A DNA stretch of 64,000 nucleotides, taken from contig NC_015865.1 of the NCBI RefSeq assembly GCF_000221185.1, forward strand, positions 1,488,001 to 1,552,000, written 5' to 3'. Origin of the DNA: Thermococcus sp. 4557. Its GTDB lineage: Archaea; Methanobacteriota_B; Thermococci; Thermococcales; Thermococcaceae. The notes under the pieces were generated by a model. That model saw nothing but the letters and a program-made list of their open reading frames with translations, had not been told where the DNA came from and did not search any database. The number at the start of each line of letters is the position of its first letter. Position 1 is the first letter of the stretch. A program made the translations under genes and the position numbers. Shown piece by piece: positions 1 through 6,423 of the stretch.

Positions 1-98
1 TTGCTACTTGGACATATGCCCTTGAGATGGGCCTTGGCATCTACATCTGGACTCAGCTACTTGCTTTGTTCTCTCGTCAATTTATGAGGGGTACCTAA
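1..98 (+). CDS. 3' end of an unidentified gene (partial)
   Basis: An open frame enters from the left edge (codons begin at base 3) and stops at TAA 96-98. The 31 visible residues are mostly hydrophobic and aromatic (…YALEMGLGIYIWTQLLALFSRQF…), so this could be the end of a membrane protein. Base composition is more AT-rich than the genes to the right. With only the tail visible no family can be named, and chance openness over 98 bases cannot be excluded. Confidence 0.35.
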   Translation, partial: ATWTYALEMGLGIYIWTQLLALFSRQFMRGT

Positions 99-194
99 TT
101 TGGCTCCTTTGTTTTTGTTTATTTTTAGTGCATCCAATGTCGGTCCAACACCCTTTAAAACCCCTGGCAATTATATCCACCTCGGTGAACCCAC

Positions 195-722
195 ATGCCC
201 TGGAAAGACAAGCTCGGTCTTGTTCACATCTACACCGGCAACGGGAAGGGAAAGACAACTGCCGCCTTCGGCCTGGCCGTTAGGATGCTCGGCTCCGGCG
301 GGAGGGTGATAATCCTCCAGTTCATGAAGGCGCCGGACGTTTACGGCGAGCAGAAGAAGATAGCGGAGTGCGGCGCGGTCATAGAGTCCTTCGGCCTGCC
401 CAAGTTCGTCCACGGGGAGCCCGAGCCCGACGACATAGAAGCTGCAAAGAGAGCGCTGGAGCGCGCGAAGGAGGTCGTCTCGAGCGGTGAATGGGACCTT
501 GTAATCCTCGACGAAATCTGCGTTGCCCTCGGCTTCAAAATGCTCGACGTTGAGGAGGTCAAGGCGCTCATCAGGAGCAAAGCCCCGCACACCGAACTCG
601 TCCTGACCGGCCGTTACTGCCCGGAGGAGCTTTTCGAGCTGGCCGACTACGTAACGGAGATGAGGGAGGTTAAGCATCCCTACCAGAGGGGGATTCTCGC
701 GAGGAGGGGCGTTGAGTTCTGA
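195..722 (+). CDS. CobO/BtuR-type corrinoid adenosyltransferase
   Basis: Predicted ATP:cob(I)alamin adenosyltransferase, which transfers the 5'-deoxyadenosyl group of ATP to the reduced cobalt of corrinoids in the cytoplasm. The 175-residue length fits the CobO family. A P-loop GNGKGKTT lies at residues 15-22, and a Walker-B-like strand WDLVILDE near residue 100. The ATG has a GGTGA element about 8 nt upstream (within 183-188) and a TATA-like CTTTAAAA at 153-160. The gene stands alone: the next gene has its own promoter. A short archaeal CobO could also salvage incomplete corrinoids; no corrinoid synthesis genes are seen nearby. Confidence 0.88.
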   Translation: MPWKDKLGLVHIYTGNGKGKTTAAFGLAVRMLGSGGRVIILQFMKAPDVYGEQKKIAECGAVIESFGLPKFVHGEPEPDDIEAAKRALERAKEVVSSGEWDLVILDEICVALGFKMLDVEEVKALIRSKAPHTELVLTGRYCPEELFELADYVTEMREVKHPYQRGILARRGVEF

Positions 723-838
723 GTCGGCCCTTTCTCCTCCCCCGATTTCGACGTTGACCGAAAAGCTTTTTAGTTAGGAAAGCTTAAGATAATCCGGGAA
801 GGTTTTAGTAACAATTCTTTAGAAAAGGGGGTGATAGA

Positions 839-1090
839 ATGAGCGAGCTCATCGGCCAGATCGTGCAGGTTCTCAAGGAGCAGGTCGTTCAGGATACCGT
901 TGTTCCCCGGAACATAAGGCGCGCCGCCGAGCAGGCCATCGAGGCCCTCCTGGACGAGAGCAAGGAGCCGGCCGTTAGGGCCGCCGATGCCATAGCGATC
1001 CTCGAGGAGATAAGCGAGGACCCGAACATGCCGATGCACACGAGGACGATCATCTGGGAAGTCCTCGGTGCCCTTGAGCAGGTCAAGTGA
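839..1090 (+). CDS. UPF0147 family protein
   Basis: A short, all-helical, acidic protein of 83 residues that I recognise as the archaeal UPF0147 family (for example the stretch [15 protein letters not shown] and the end [13 protein letters not shown]). The function is unknown. The ATG follows a strong GGGGGTGATAGA ribosome binding site, and a TATA-like TTTTTAG element lies near 768-774, so it is probably monocistronic. Nothing in the neighbourhood suggests a role. Confidence 0.85.
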   Translation: MSELIGQIVQVLKEQVVQDTVVPRNIRRAAEQAIEALLDESKEPAVRAADAIAILEEISEDPNMPMHTRTIIWEVLGALEQVK

Positions 1091-1150
1091 GCGTTTTTCT
1101 TTTCCCGCTCATTTCCCTGCGTTTTCTGGAGGAATAAAGGACCTGGGGGC

Positions 1151-1711
1151 TCACACTTTTCTGCCCATGTACCAGAGCTTCGCGCTCTCCTCAACGAGTT
1201 CGGCCTTGTAGAACGCCTCCCTTAGGGTCTTCCCCACGGTCACTATGCCGTGCCTGGCCATTATCGCCGCGTCCGAGTCCTGGAGGGCCTCCGAGGTGAC
1301 CTCCGCCAGCTCTTCCGTCCCGGCGGGCCTGAAAGGTGCTATCGGGATTCTCTTCAGGTAAATCTCGGCCTCGGGGGTTATTATCGGCAGCTCACCCTCC
1401 ACCAGCGTCGAGGCGGCGATGGAGTACGGCGGGTGCAGATGGGCTATTGCTCTGACGTCGGGCCTCGTTCTGTAAACAGCGAGGTGGAGCCTGTACTCCG
1501 ACGACGGCCTCACCCCGGAGACCTGCCTTCCGCTCATGTCGATTACGGCGACCTGCTCTGCTGTCATGTCGTCCATGACGGCTCCGGTGGCCTTGATGAA
1601 CACGAGGTTTCCCCTCCTGATGCTCAGGTTTCCGCCGAAGGCGGCCGTGAGTCCCCTCTCGTGGGCCAGCCTGGAGTACTTCACCAGCTGGGTTTTGATT
1701 GTCCGGCTCAT
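1151..1711 (-). CDS. class II aldolase, L-fuculose-phosphate aldolase type
   Basis: Zinc-dependent class II aldolase of the FucA/AraD family, 186 residues. The family motifs are complete: GGN at 26-28 (phosphate loop), SSE at 70-72 with the catalytic Glu72, and zinc-binding His91, His93 (HLHPPYS) and His154 (ARHG). Known members cleave L-fuculose-1-phosphate or related phosphoketoses to DHAP and an aldehyde; the substrate here is not shown by sequence. The start follows GAGGTGAAACC, which overlaps the end of the upstream hicA gene (9 nt gap), so it is probably co-transcribed with hicBA. No fucose pathway genes are adjacent. Confidence 0.88.
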   Translation of the reverse strand: MSRTIKTQLVKYSRLAHERGLTAAFGGNLSIRRGNLVFIKATGAVMDDMTAEQVAVIDMSGRQVSGVRPSSEYRLHLAVYRTRPDVRAIAHLHPPYSIAASTLVEGELPIITPEAEIYLKRIPIAPFRPAGTEELAEVTSEALQDSDAAIMARHGIVTVGKTLREAFYKAELVEESAKLWYMGRKV

Positions 1712-1720
1712 GGTTTCACC

Positions 1721-1969
1721 TCAAAGCTTTTTGAGAATTTCAATCAATTCCTCACGGGGAATTCCGTTCCAGAGAGAAACTTTGTTGAGGATGTCGTTGA
1801 GGGTTCCCTTGGCTATTTCCTCATGATACGGAACCGTTATCTTATGTGTTCCCAGCGGAGTTCTTTTCTCAAGTCTGACGTGGCTTCCACGCTGTCTTAC
1901 AACGGTATATCCAAGCCTTTTGAGAAGTTTTATCAACTTCTCTCCGCTAACCACTGGCAGTTTGCTCAA
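1721..1969 (-). CDS. hicA: HicA-family mRNA interferase toxin
   Basis: Predicted type II toxin of the HicA family, a small double-stranded-RNA-binding-fold ribonuclease that cleaves mRNA. Starting at the TTG at 1969, preceded by GAGGTG with a 7 nt gap, gives an 82-residue protein beginning SKLPVVSGEKLIKLLKRLGY, the usual HicA opening. The catalytic His30 lies in the GSHVRL motif. A longer TTG start at 1984 is possible but has no ribosome site. The gene overlaps its antitoxin gene by 23 nt, indicating coupled translation. Antitoxin-first order is the less usual arrangement of hic loci. Confidence 0.88.
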   Translation of the reverse strand: MSKLPVVSGEKLIKLLKRLGYTVVRQRGSHVRLEKRTPLGTHKITVPYHEEIAKGTLNDILNKVSLWNGIPREELIEILKKL

Positions 1970-2171
1970 CTCTGGACACCTCAAACTCCGAGAGTGTCAT
2001 GACAATTATCTTCTCCCCTCTCTCGATATCCTCCTCGAAATGAAGCTCTACAGCCTCCTGGAGGTTCTCCATCAGCTCATCTAGGGTTTTCCCCTGAGTG
2101 AAAATGTCCTCGTTAATCCCCTTGGCACACCAGTACTCCCCATCGAAATACACGTCAAACTTTACTATCAT
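1947..2171 (-). CDS. hicB: HicB-family antitoxin
   Basis: Predicted antitoxin partner of HicA, 74 residues, consisting of the HicB partial RNase-H-like fold (KFDVYFDGEYWCAKGINEDIFTQGKTLDELMENLQEAVE…). It has no recognisable C-terminal DNA-binding domain, so autoregulation would need another factor. ATG 2171 is chosen because AGGGGAAG lies just upstream and the protein then begins with the first HicB strand; a frame extension to 2288 has no support. A TATA-like GGTTAAGTAC lies about 40 nt upstream, inside the end of the preceding gene. Confidence 0.85.
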   Translation of the reverse strand: MIVKFDVYFDGEYWCAKGINEDIFTQGKTLDELMENLQEAVELHFEEDIERGEKIIVMTLSEFEVSRVEQTASG

Positions 2172-2209
2172 CGCACTTCCCCTGGGAATGGTTCTTCTTC
2201 TCTTGGTAC

Positions 2210-2788
2210 TTAACCTTTTACCCTCACTCCGTAGCCGCAGTCCCGGCAGTAGGCTTTCTCCCCCTTCCAGGCGAGCTCTCCGCCGCATATCGGGCAGGTG
2301 TGGGGGTCGCCCTCGCTCTTCCAGCGCTCGTAGGTCTCGCGGTCTATGACGAGGAAGAGCCCCTCCTTATCCTCCTCGAAGTGACCGAGAACGGGGTTGC
2401 TCTCCGGCTCGAGGGTCTTCTCGTCTATGATTATCGGTTCTATCCCGATGTTGCCCTCGTACTCGAGGTCGTTGGCGGGCAGTATCTCCACGACGAAGGC
2501 ACCCAGCTCCCTGTCCCTGTACGCTATGACCTCGAGGGCGTCGCTCAGCTCCCCACTGGATGATATGACATCGATGACGACGTTCTCTCCGCGCGGGAAC
2601 GCGAGGGTGACCAGGAACTTTGTCCTGTATACAGCCATCCCCCTGTCGAGGCAGCTCTCCTCGAGGCCGAACTCCCTCATGACCTCCCTGATTTCGTCTC
2701 CCTCTGGAAGACGGCCCTTCTCCAGTATAAGCTCGCCGATCCTCTTCGCGAGGGGCATCGCGAGCGTGACCGGTTCGTACAGCTTCAT
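2210..2788 (-). CDS. hypothetical protein with C-terminal zinc ribbon
   Basis: A 192-residue cytoplasmic protein without a family I can name. The N-terminal 160 residues are mixed alpha/beta and acidic. The end carries a rubredoxin-like zinc ribbon with Cys165, Cys168, Cys181 and Cys184 (CPIC…CRDC). Such ribbons are common in archaeal nucleic-acid-binding or assembly proteins, but no function follows. The ATG has GGGGTGGGAG immediately upstream. A TATA box lies between this gene and the divergent tRNA-Tyr gene, so the two may share a promoter region. Confidence 0.75.
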   Translation of the reverse strand: MKLYEPVTLAMPLAKRIGELILEKGRLPEGDEIREVMREFGLEESCLDRGMAVYRTKFLVTLAFPRGENVVIDVISSSGELSDALEVIAYRDRELGAFVVEILPANDLEYEGNIGIEPIIIDEKTLEPESNPVLGHFEEDKEGLFLVIDRETYERWKSEGDPHTCPICGGELAWKGEKAYCRDCGYGVRVKG

Positions 2789-2858
2789 GCTCCCACCCCC
2801 ACTAAATCAGGAGAAAAATTTATAAACCTACCCGGGGCACTATGGAACGGGCAGAGGT

Positions 2859-2936
2859 CCCGCGGTAGCCTAGCCTGGGAGCGGCGGCGGACTGTAGATC
2901 CGCAGGTCCCCGGTTCAAATCCGGGCCGCGGGACCA
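2859..2936 (+). tRNA. tRNA-Tyr (GTA)
   Basis: A full cloverleaf can be folded: acceptor CCCGCGG/CCGCGGG, anticodon stem GCGGA/TCCGC around the 7-nt loop CTGTAGA (anticodon GTA at 2894-2896), and T arm CCGG-TTCAAAT-CCGG. The 3' CCA is encoded. There is no intron, unlike many archaeal tRNA-Tyr genes. The C1-G72 first pair is the archaeal tRNA-Tyr identity element. A TATA box, TTTATAAAC at 2819-2827, lies about 35 nt upstream. Confidence 0.97.
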
Positions 2937-3094
2937 CCAGAAACCTTCCTCTGTTCTGAAAGTTCTGAACTGCGACGTTCTCCCGGTTGCATGATTCTGA
3001 GGGGTAGTCTTTGGCGTATTCAACGTATCCTGTGCGAGGGGGCATCGAGAAAAACTTTTAACCTTTGGCGTGTTGTTAAACTCTGGTGTTTAAA

Positions 3095-3538
3095 ATGGGG
3101 AAGGGGAGCTTTCTAACCGAGCAGCAGATTAAAATTCTCAGGCTCCGCGCCAGGGGCCTCAAACAGAGCGAGATAGCCGAGATGCTCGGAACGAGCCGGG
3201 CCAACATAAGCATCCTTGAGAGGCGCGCCCTTGACAAGATCGAGAAGGCCAGAAACACCCTCCTGATCTGGGAGCAGATAAACTCCAAGATAAGCGTCGA
3301 CGTGAGGAAGGGGGAGGACATCTTCAACGTCCCGGAGAGGCTCTTCCTGAAGGCCGACGAGCTGAAGGTAAAGGTGCCGTACAGCACGGCGGAGATAATC
3401 GCCTTCCTCGTGGAGCACGCCCCGATAAGCGACAGGATAGCGAAGCGCGACTTCCCGCTCTTCCTTGACGCCAAGGACAGGCTCAGGATAAGCGAGTGCC
3501 TACTTGAGGACTTCGATAAGGTAGGGAAGCAGGAGTGA
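3095..3538 (+). CDS. Tfx family DNA-binding transcriptional regulator
   Basis: 147-residue protein of the archaeal Tfx family, first described as a regulator of the fmd (molybdenum formylmethanofuran dehydrogenase) operon in Methanothermobacter. An N-terminal helix-turn-helix at about residues 5-55 (LTEQQIKILRLRARGLKQSEIAEMLGTSRANISILERRA) resembles sigma-70 region 4 / LuxR-type HTHs; the C-terminal part is Tfx-specific. ATG 3095 is preferred over GTG 3086 because GGTG at 3085-3088 then serves as the ribosome site. The 3' end overlaps the convergent lrgB-type gene by 39 nt. The target genes are unknown. Confidence 0.88.
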   Translation: MGKGSFLTEQQIKILRLRARGLKQSEIAEMLGTSRANISILERRALDKIEKARNTLLIWEQINSKISVDVRKGEDIFNVPERLFLKADELKVKVPYSTAEIIAFLVEHAPISDRIAKRDFPLFLDAKDRLRISECLLEDFDKVGKQE

Positions 3539-4174
3539 CGTGAAGACGCCGTTCAGGGCCATTGCCAAACCGCTCACCGCCCCCGCGAGCTCATCGTCCA
3601 GTATTATCCTCGCGGTTCCGAGGCCGTGGGAGCTCACACCCGTCGCCAAACCTCTGGCTATTCTGTCCCTAACCTTGATAAGGCCGAGCAGCTCCGGGGC
3701 GAAGGCGTTGCCGAGGAGCCCCGTGAGTATCACGAGAACCGCGGTTAAGGCTGGAATGCCGCCTATCTTCTCGCTTATGCCGATCGCTATGGCGGTGGTA
3801 ACGCTCTTCGGGGCTATGCTCAGGAGAACTTCCTCGCTACCGCCCAGGAGTTTGGCGATGTAGAACGCGCTCAGGATTGCAACCGTCCCACCGACGGCTA
3901 CTCCGAGCGCTATCTCCCTCGCGTAGGCCTTTATGGTCTCCCTGCCCTTGTAAACCGGAACGGCCAGGCTCACCACCGCCGGCCCGAGAATGAACTTGAG
4001 TATAACCGCGCTATCCATGTAGCTCCCGTAGGGGATTCCGAACCACTTGAGAACCGCCGCTATCGTGATTATGGATAGGAGAACCGGGTTCGTGTAGAAA
4101 GCTCTCTTTCTGGAGTGGAGCTCCGAGAACAGGTAGAAGATAACGAGGGTGAGAGTTATCCCGAGCGGGTTCAT
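3500..4174 (-). CDS. LrgB/CidB family membrane protein
   Basis: 224-residue polytopic membrane protein of the LrgB family (about 6-7 hydrophobic segments). The conserved core reads SIAPKSVTTAIAIGISEKIGGIPALTA, followed by VSSHGLGTARI. In bacteria LrgAB/CidAB-type pairs act as holin-like modulators of autolysis or as carriers of pyruvate and related small acids; archaea lack murein, so a transport role is the better guess here. The ATG overlaps the stop of the upstream lrgA-type gene (ATGA), so the pair is translationally coupled. Confidence 0.88.
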   Translation of the reverse strand: MNPLGITLTLVIFYLFSELHSRKRAFYTNPVLLSIITIAAVLKWFGIPYGSYMDSAVILKFILGPAVVSLAVPVYKGRETIKAYAREIALGVAVGGTVAILSAFYIAKLLGGSEEVLLSIAPKSVTTAIAIGISEKIGGIPALTAVLVILTGLLGNAFAPELLGLIKVRDRIARGLATGVSSHGLGTARIILDDELAGAVSGLAMALNGVFTSLLLPYLIEVLK

Positions 4175-4518
4175 TCCTCACCCCTCCTGAGGAACTCGAC
4201 GGTCTTCGCCGTTACGACAAGCGTAATCAGGAAGCTCAGAACCAGGGCGACGAATATCGGTATCACCTGGCTCTTTATCAGGCCGAGGTAGGTCACTATC
4301 CCGACGCCGGGAGGGATGAACATGACGCTCATGTTCCTGACGAACAGCTCGGCCTCGCCCTCCACCCACTCCAGTTTGATGAGGCCCGCGAGCAGGGAAC
4401 CCAGGAGAAAGAGCATTCCCAGAACGCTCCCCGGAATCGTCAGGTTGAGGGCAAAGCTCGTGAATTCACCCAGCGCGTAGAAGCCGAATATTATCGCCAG
4501 TCCGCGGTAGGGCCTCAT
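4171..4518 (-). CDS. LrgA/CidA family membrane protein
   Basis: 115-residue protein with four hydrophobic segments, typical of the holin-like LrgA/CidA family (IPGSVLGMLFLLGSLLAGLIKLEWVEGEAELFVRNMSVMFIPPGVGIVTY). It is the first gene of a two-gene unit with the LrgB-type protein. On the minus strand a TATA box (CTTTTATATGG) centred near 4540 puts the expected transcription start about at the ATG, so the mRNA is probably leaderless, which fits the lack of a clear Shine-Dalgarno. Confidence 0.88.
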   Translation of the reverse strand: MRPYRGLAIIFGFYALGEFTSFALNLTIPGSVLGMLFLLGSLLAGLIKLEWVEGEAELFVRNMSVMFIPPGVGIVTYLGLIKSQVIPIFVALVLSFLITLVVTAKTVEFLRRGEE

Positions 4519-4607
4519 GCTTCATTCTAGGATGTATCCATATAAAAGCGTCCCGGGTGATGCGAAAGGCCAATAAGCCCCTATCGCGTAACACCATCGG
4601 TGATATC

Positions 4608-6074
4608 ATGCTCATGAGGAACTACCGTTTTCCGGGTCGCTACGGTCCAGAGTGGGGCAGCGGGGGAATATTCGGGCTGAAATACCACAACGGGACGCTC
4701 TACTTCACCCTCGCCTTTGAGGCTGAGGCGCACTTCATCGACGTGAAGGGCGGCGAGGAAAAGGTTTATGACTTCACCCTCCTCGGAGACGCCCCGACGA
4801 GCGGCGGCGACACCTACAACGCGGTCGAGACCGTTGACGAGTTCATCTACTTCGGCGGCTGGGTTCATGCCCCGGCCGTTTACAGGGAGGAGGGGAGGAT
4901 ACTCTTCCACAACAAGTACTCCCACGTCCACGTCTACGACACCGAGGAGGGAACGGTAAAGCTCCTCTGGAAGGATTCGATTCACCATGAAACGGACTGG
5001 GCCGGAGAGGTGAGCGATATACTCTACGACCCGTACGGCGACAGGCTTCTCCTCGCCAGGGAGGACGGGCACGCAAACCTTGGCGTCTACGCCCTCGACA
5101 GGAGAACCGGGAAGGCCGAGGCGCTGATTCACGAGCCGGCCCCCAAGGGAACCACGGTTCACGATGCCGCCTTTTTTGGCGTTGGGAACAACTTCACCGG
5201 CGGTCTGAGGGAGTTCAGGGCCCTCGACCTTGTGGAGGGGAGATGGGAGACCTTCAAGCCCGGCGGAAGCACCGACGGGCGGCCGTACATAAGGCCCGAG
5301 CTCGGGGCCATGGCCTCGGCGTACAACAGGGCCTTCGCCTTCGTCAGGGGCGGTGTTCTGGCAGGAAATCCCTTCATGGGGGAGGAGTTCAGGTTCTTCA
5401 GGCTCTTCGACTTCTACACCTTCTACGCTCCATTCAGGGTGAACGCGATAAACGTCGGTGGTGGCATTCTGACGGCATTCAACGCGCACCACGACGCGGT
5501 TTACAGGCCGGGCTCCCAGGATGCCGGAATCGAGTGGGCCGCCACCAACACCGTCGTCGGGCCGAGCGTTCTTCTCTACATCGCCCCGCCGATGGTCAGG
5601 ATAGTCGGGGCATTCGGCGCCAGGGTTACGAGCATCGAGAAGATGAACGGGAAGCTCCTCGTTGCCACCAACACCGCCCCCAACACGGGCGCGACCGAGG
5701 CGACGCCCTTCGACACGGGGACCCGGGACATTGTGGTTCTCGACGAGAGGATAATTCAGGAGAGGCCGCCGGCGGTGAGCTTTTCCCTCCCGCTCGCGCT
5801 TCCGAGTGCCGCAAAGGGCCTTGGCGCGGGAACCTTCGGCGGAATCCCCCTGGATGGCTACCGCGAGCCGAGGGTGGTTCTCTACCTGAGCAACGACAAC
5901 AGGCTGACGGTCTACGAGTACGACCTCTCGCTCCCCGGGGGAGAGGCCGTTGCCGAAACCTTCGACGTCAGGGCCGGCAAGAACATCCTTGACCTGAGTT
6001 CGTTCAGCGGCATCGTGGGCTTCGAGCTGGAGAAAGGGGATATGAAAGGAAGGGCCAGGATAGAACTGATCTGA
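4608..6074 (+). CDS. DUF2139 domain protein (predicted beta-propeller)
   Basis: 488-residue protein I recognise as the DUF2139 family, found mainly in hyperthermophilic archaea. It has no signal peptide or membrane segment and is dominated by short beta strands and aromatic residues, with repeated patterns such as FIYFGGW…, LLLAREDGHANLGVY… and VVLYLSNDNRLTVYEYD… that suggest a propeller fold. The function is unknown. ATG 4608 with GGTGAT at 4599-4604 is chosen over GTG 4557. A TATA box ATATAAAAG lies near 4540, in the gap shared with the divergent lrgAB-type unit. Confidence 0.82.
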   Translation: MLMRNYRFPGRYGPEWGSGGIFGLKYHNGTLYFTLAFEAEAHFIDVKGGEEKVYDFTLLGDAPTSGGDTYNAVETVDEFIYFGGWVHAPAVYREEGRILFHNKYSHVHVYDTEEGTVKLLWKDSIHHETDWAGEVSDILYDPYGDRLLLAREDGHANLGVYALDRRTGKAEALIHEPAPKGTTVHDAAFFGVGNNFTGGLREFRALDLVEGRWETFKPGGSTDGRPYIRPELGAMASAYNRAFAFVRGGVLAGNPFMGEEFRFFRLFDFYTFYAPFRVNAINVGGGILTAFNAHHDAVYRPGSQDAGIEWAATNTVVGPSVLLYIAPPMVRIVGAFGARVTSIEKMNGKLLVATNTAPNTGATEATPFDTGTRDIVVLDERIIQERPPAVSFSLPLALPSAAKGLGAGTFGGIPLDGYREPRVVLYLSNDNRLTVYEYDLSLPGGEAVAETFDVRAGKNILDLSSFSGIVGFELEKGDMKGRARIELI

Positions 6075-6110
6075 GTTCCACCTCTTTTTTTAAAATTAGA
6101 ATAGAGGGCT

Positions 6111-6413
6111 TCATGCCCTCCCCATCACGTTGTTCCATGAGTAGCTGGACTCGACGAGCTCCTCCACGGTGAGCCTCTTGATGGCGGTTATCTCTGGCTC
6201 GAAGTCCCTCAGCTTTTCAAGCACTTCGTCCTTTGAGATGGTCTCCTCGTCGAAGACCACGAAGCCGCTCCGGGCGTAGCCGTTGATGAAGGCCCTCCAT
6301 ACCCGTCCGTCCTTGAGGAGCTCGTACTGCCTGGCGCGGGCCTCGTCGGGGGTTATCCTGCCGAACCTGAGGTCGATCCGGGTGAGGTTCTTGTTGTAAA
6401 TCCTCCCGCTCAT
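6111..6413 (-). CDS. small conserved protein coupled to tetraether synthase (possibly DUF3213)
   Basis: 100-residue alpha/beta protein with a ferredoxin-like pattern of strands and helices (IDLRFGRI…, WRAFINGYARSGFVVFDE…, ISKDEVLEKLRDFEPEITAIKRLTVEEL). I think it belongs to the small Thermococcales family DUF3213, but this is from memory and uncertain. GAGGTGGTGGAG upstream of ATG 6413 overlaps the stop of the tetraether synthase gene (10 nt gap), so the two are almost certainly co-expressed. No cysteines or cofactor motif are present. A regulatory or chaperone role for Tes is only an inference from position. Confidence 0.78.
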   Translation of the reverse strand: MSGRIYNKNLTRIDLRFGRITPDEARARQYELLKDGRVWRAFINGYARSGFVVFDEETISKDEVLEKLRDFEPEITAIKRLTVEELVESSYSWNNVMGRA

Positions 6414-6423
6414 CTCCACCACC

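Noticed and set aside
171-677. Long antisense open frame opposite the corrinoid adenosyltransferase gene
   Set aside because: Mirror of the GC-rich codon pattern; the plus-strand product carries a P-loop and a ribosome site, the antisense one nothing. The same holds for all other long antisense frames, such as 26514-28625 and 43215-44480.
829-838. GGTGATA sequences before start codons as TGM half sites
   Set aside because: GGTGAT(A) is the normal ribosome binding site here; only 19814-19830 and 21139-21155 have both half sites with the 5-nt spacer.
2937-3094. tRNA-linked integration site (attachment duplication) beside tRNA-Tyr
   Set aside because: No second copy of the tRNA 3' end, no integrase gene and no foreign gene block follows. 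The tRNA-Trp and tRNA-Gly flanks also show none.
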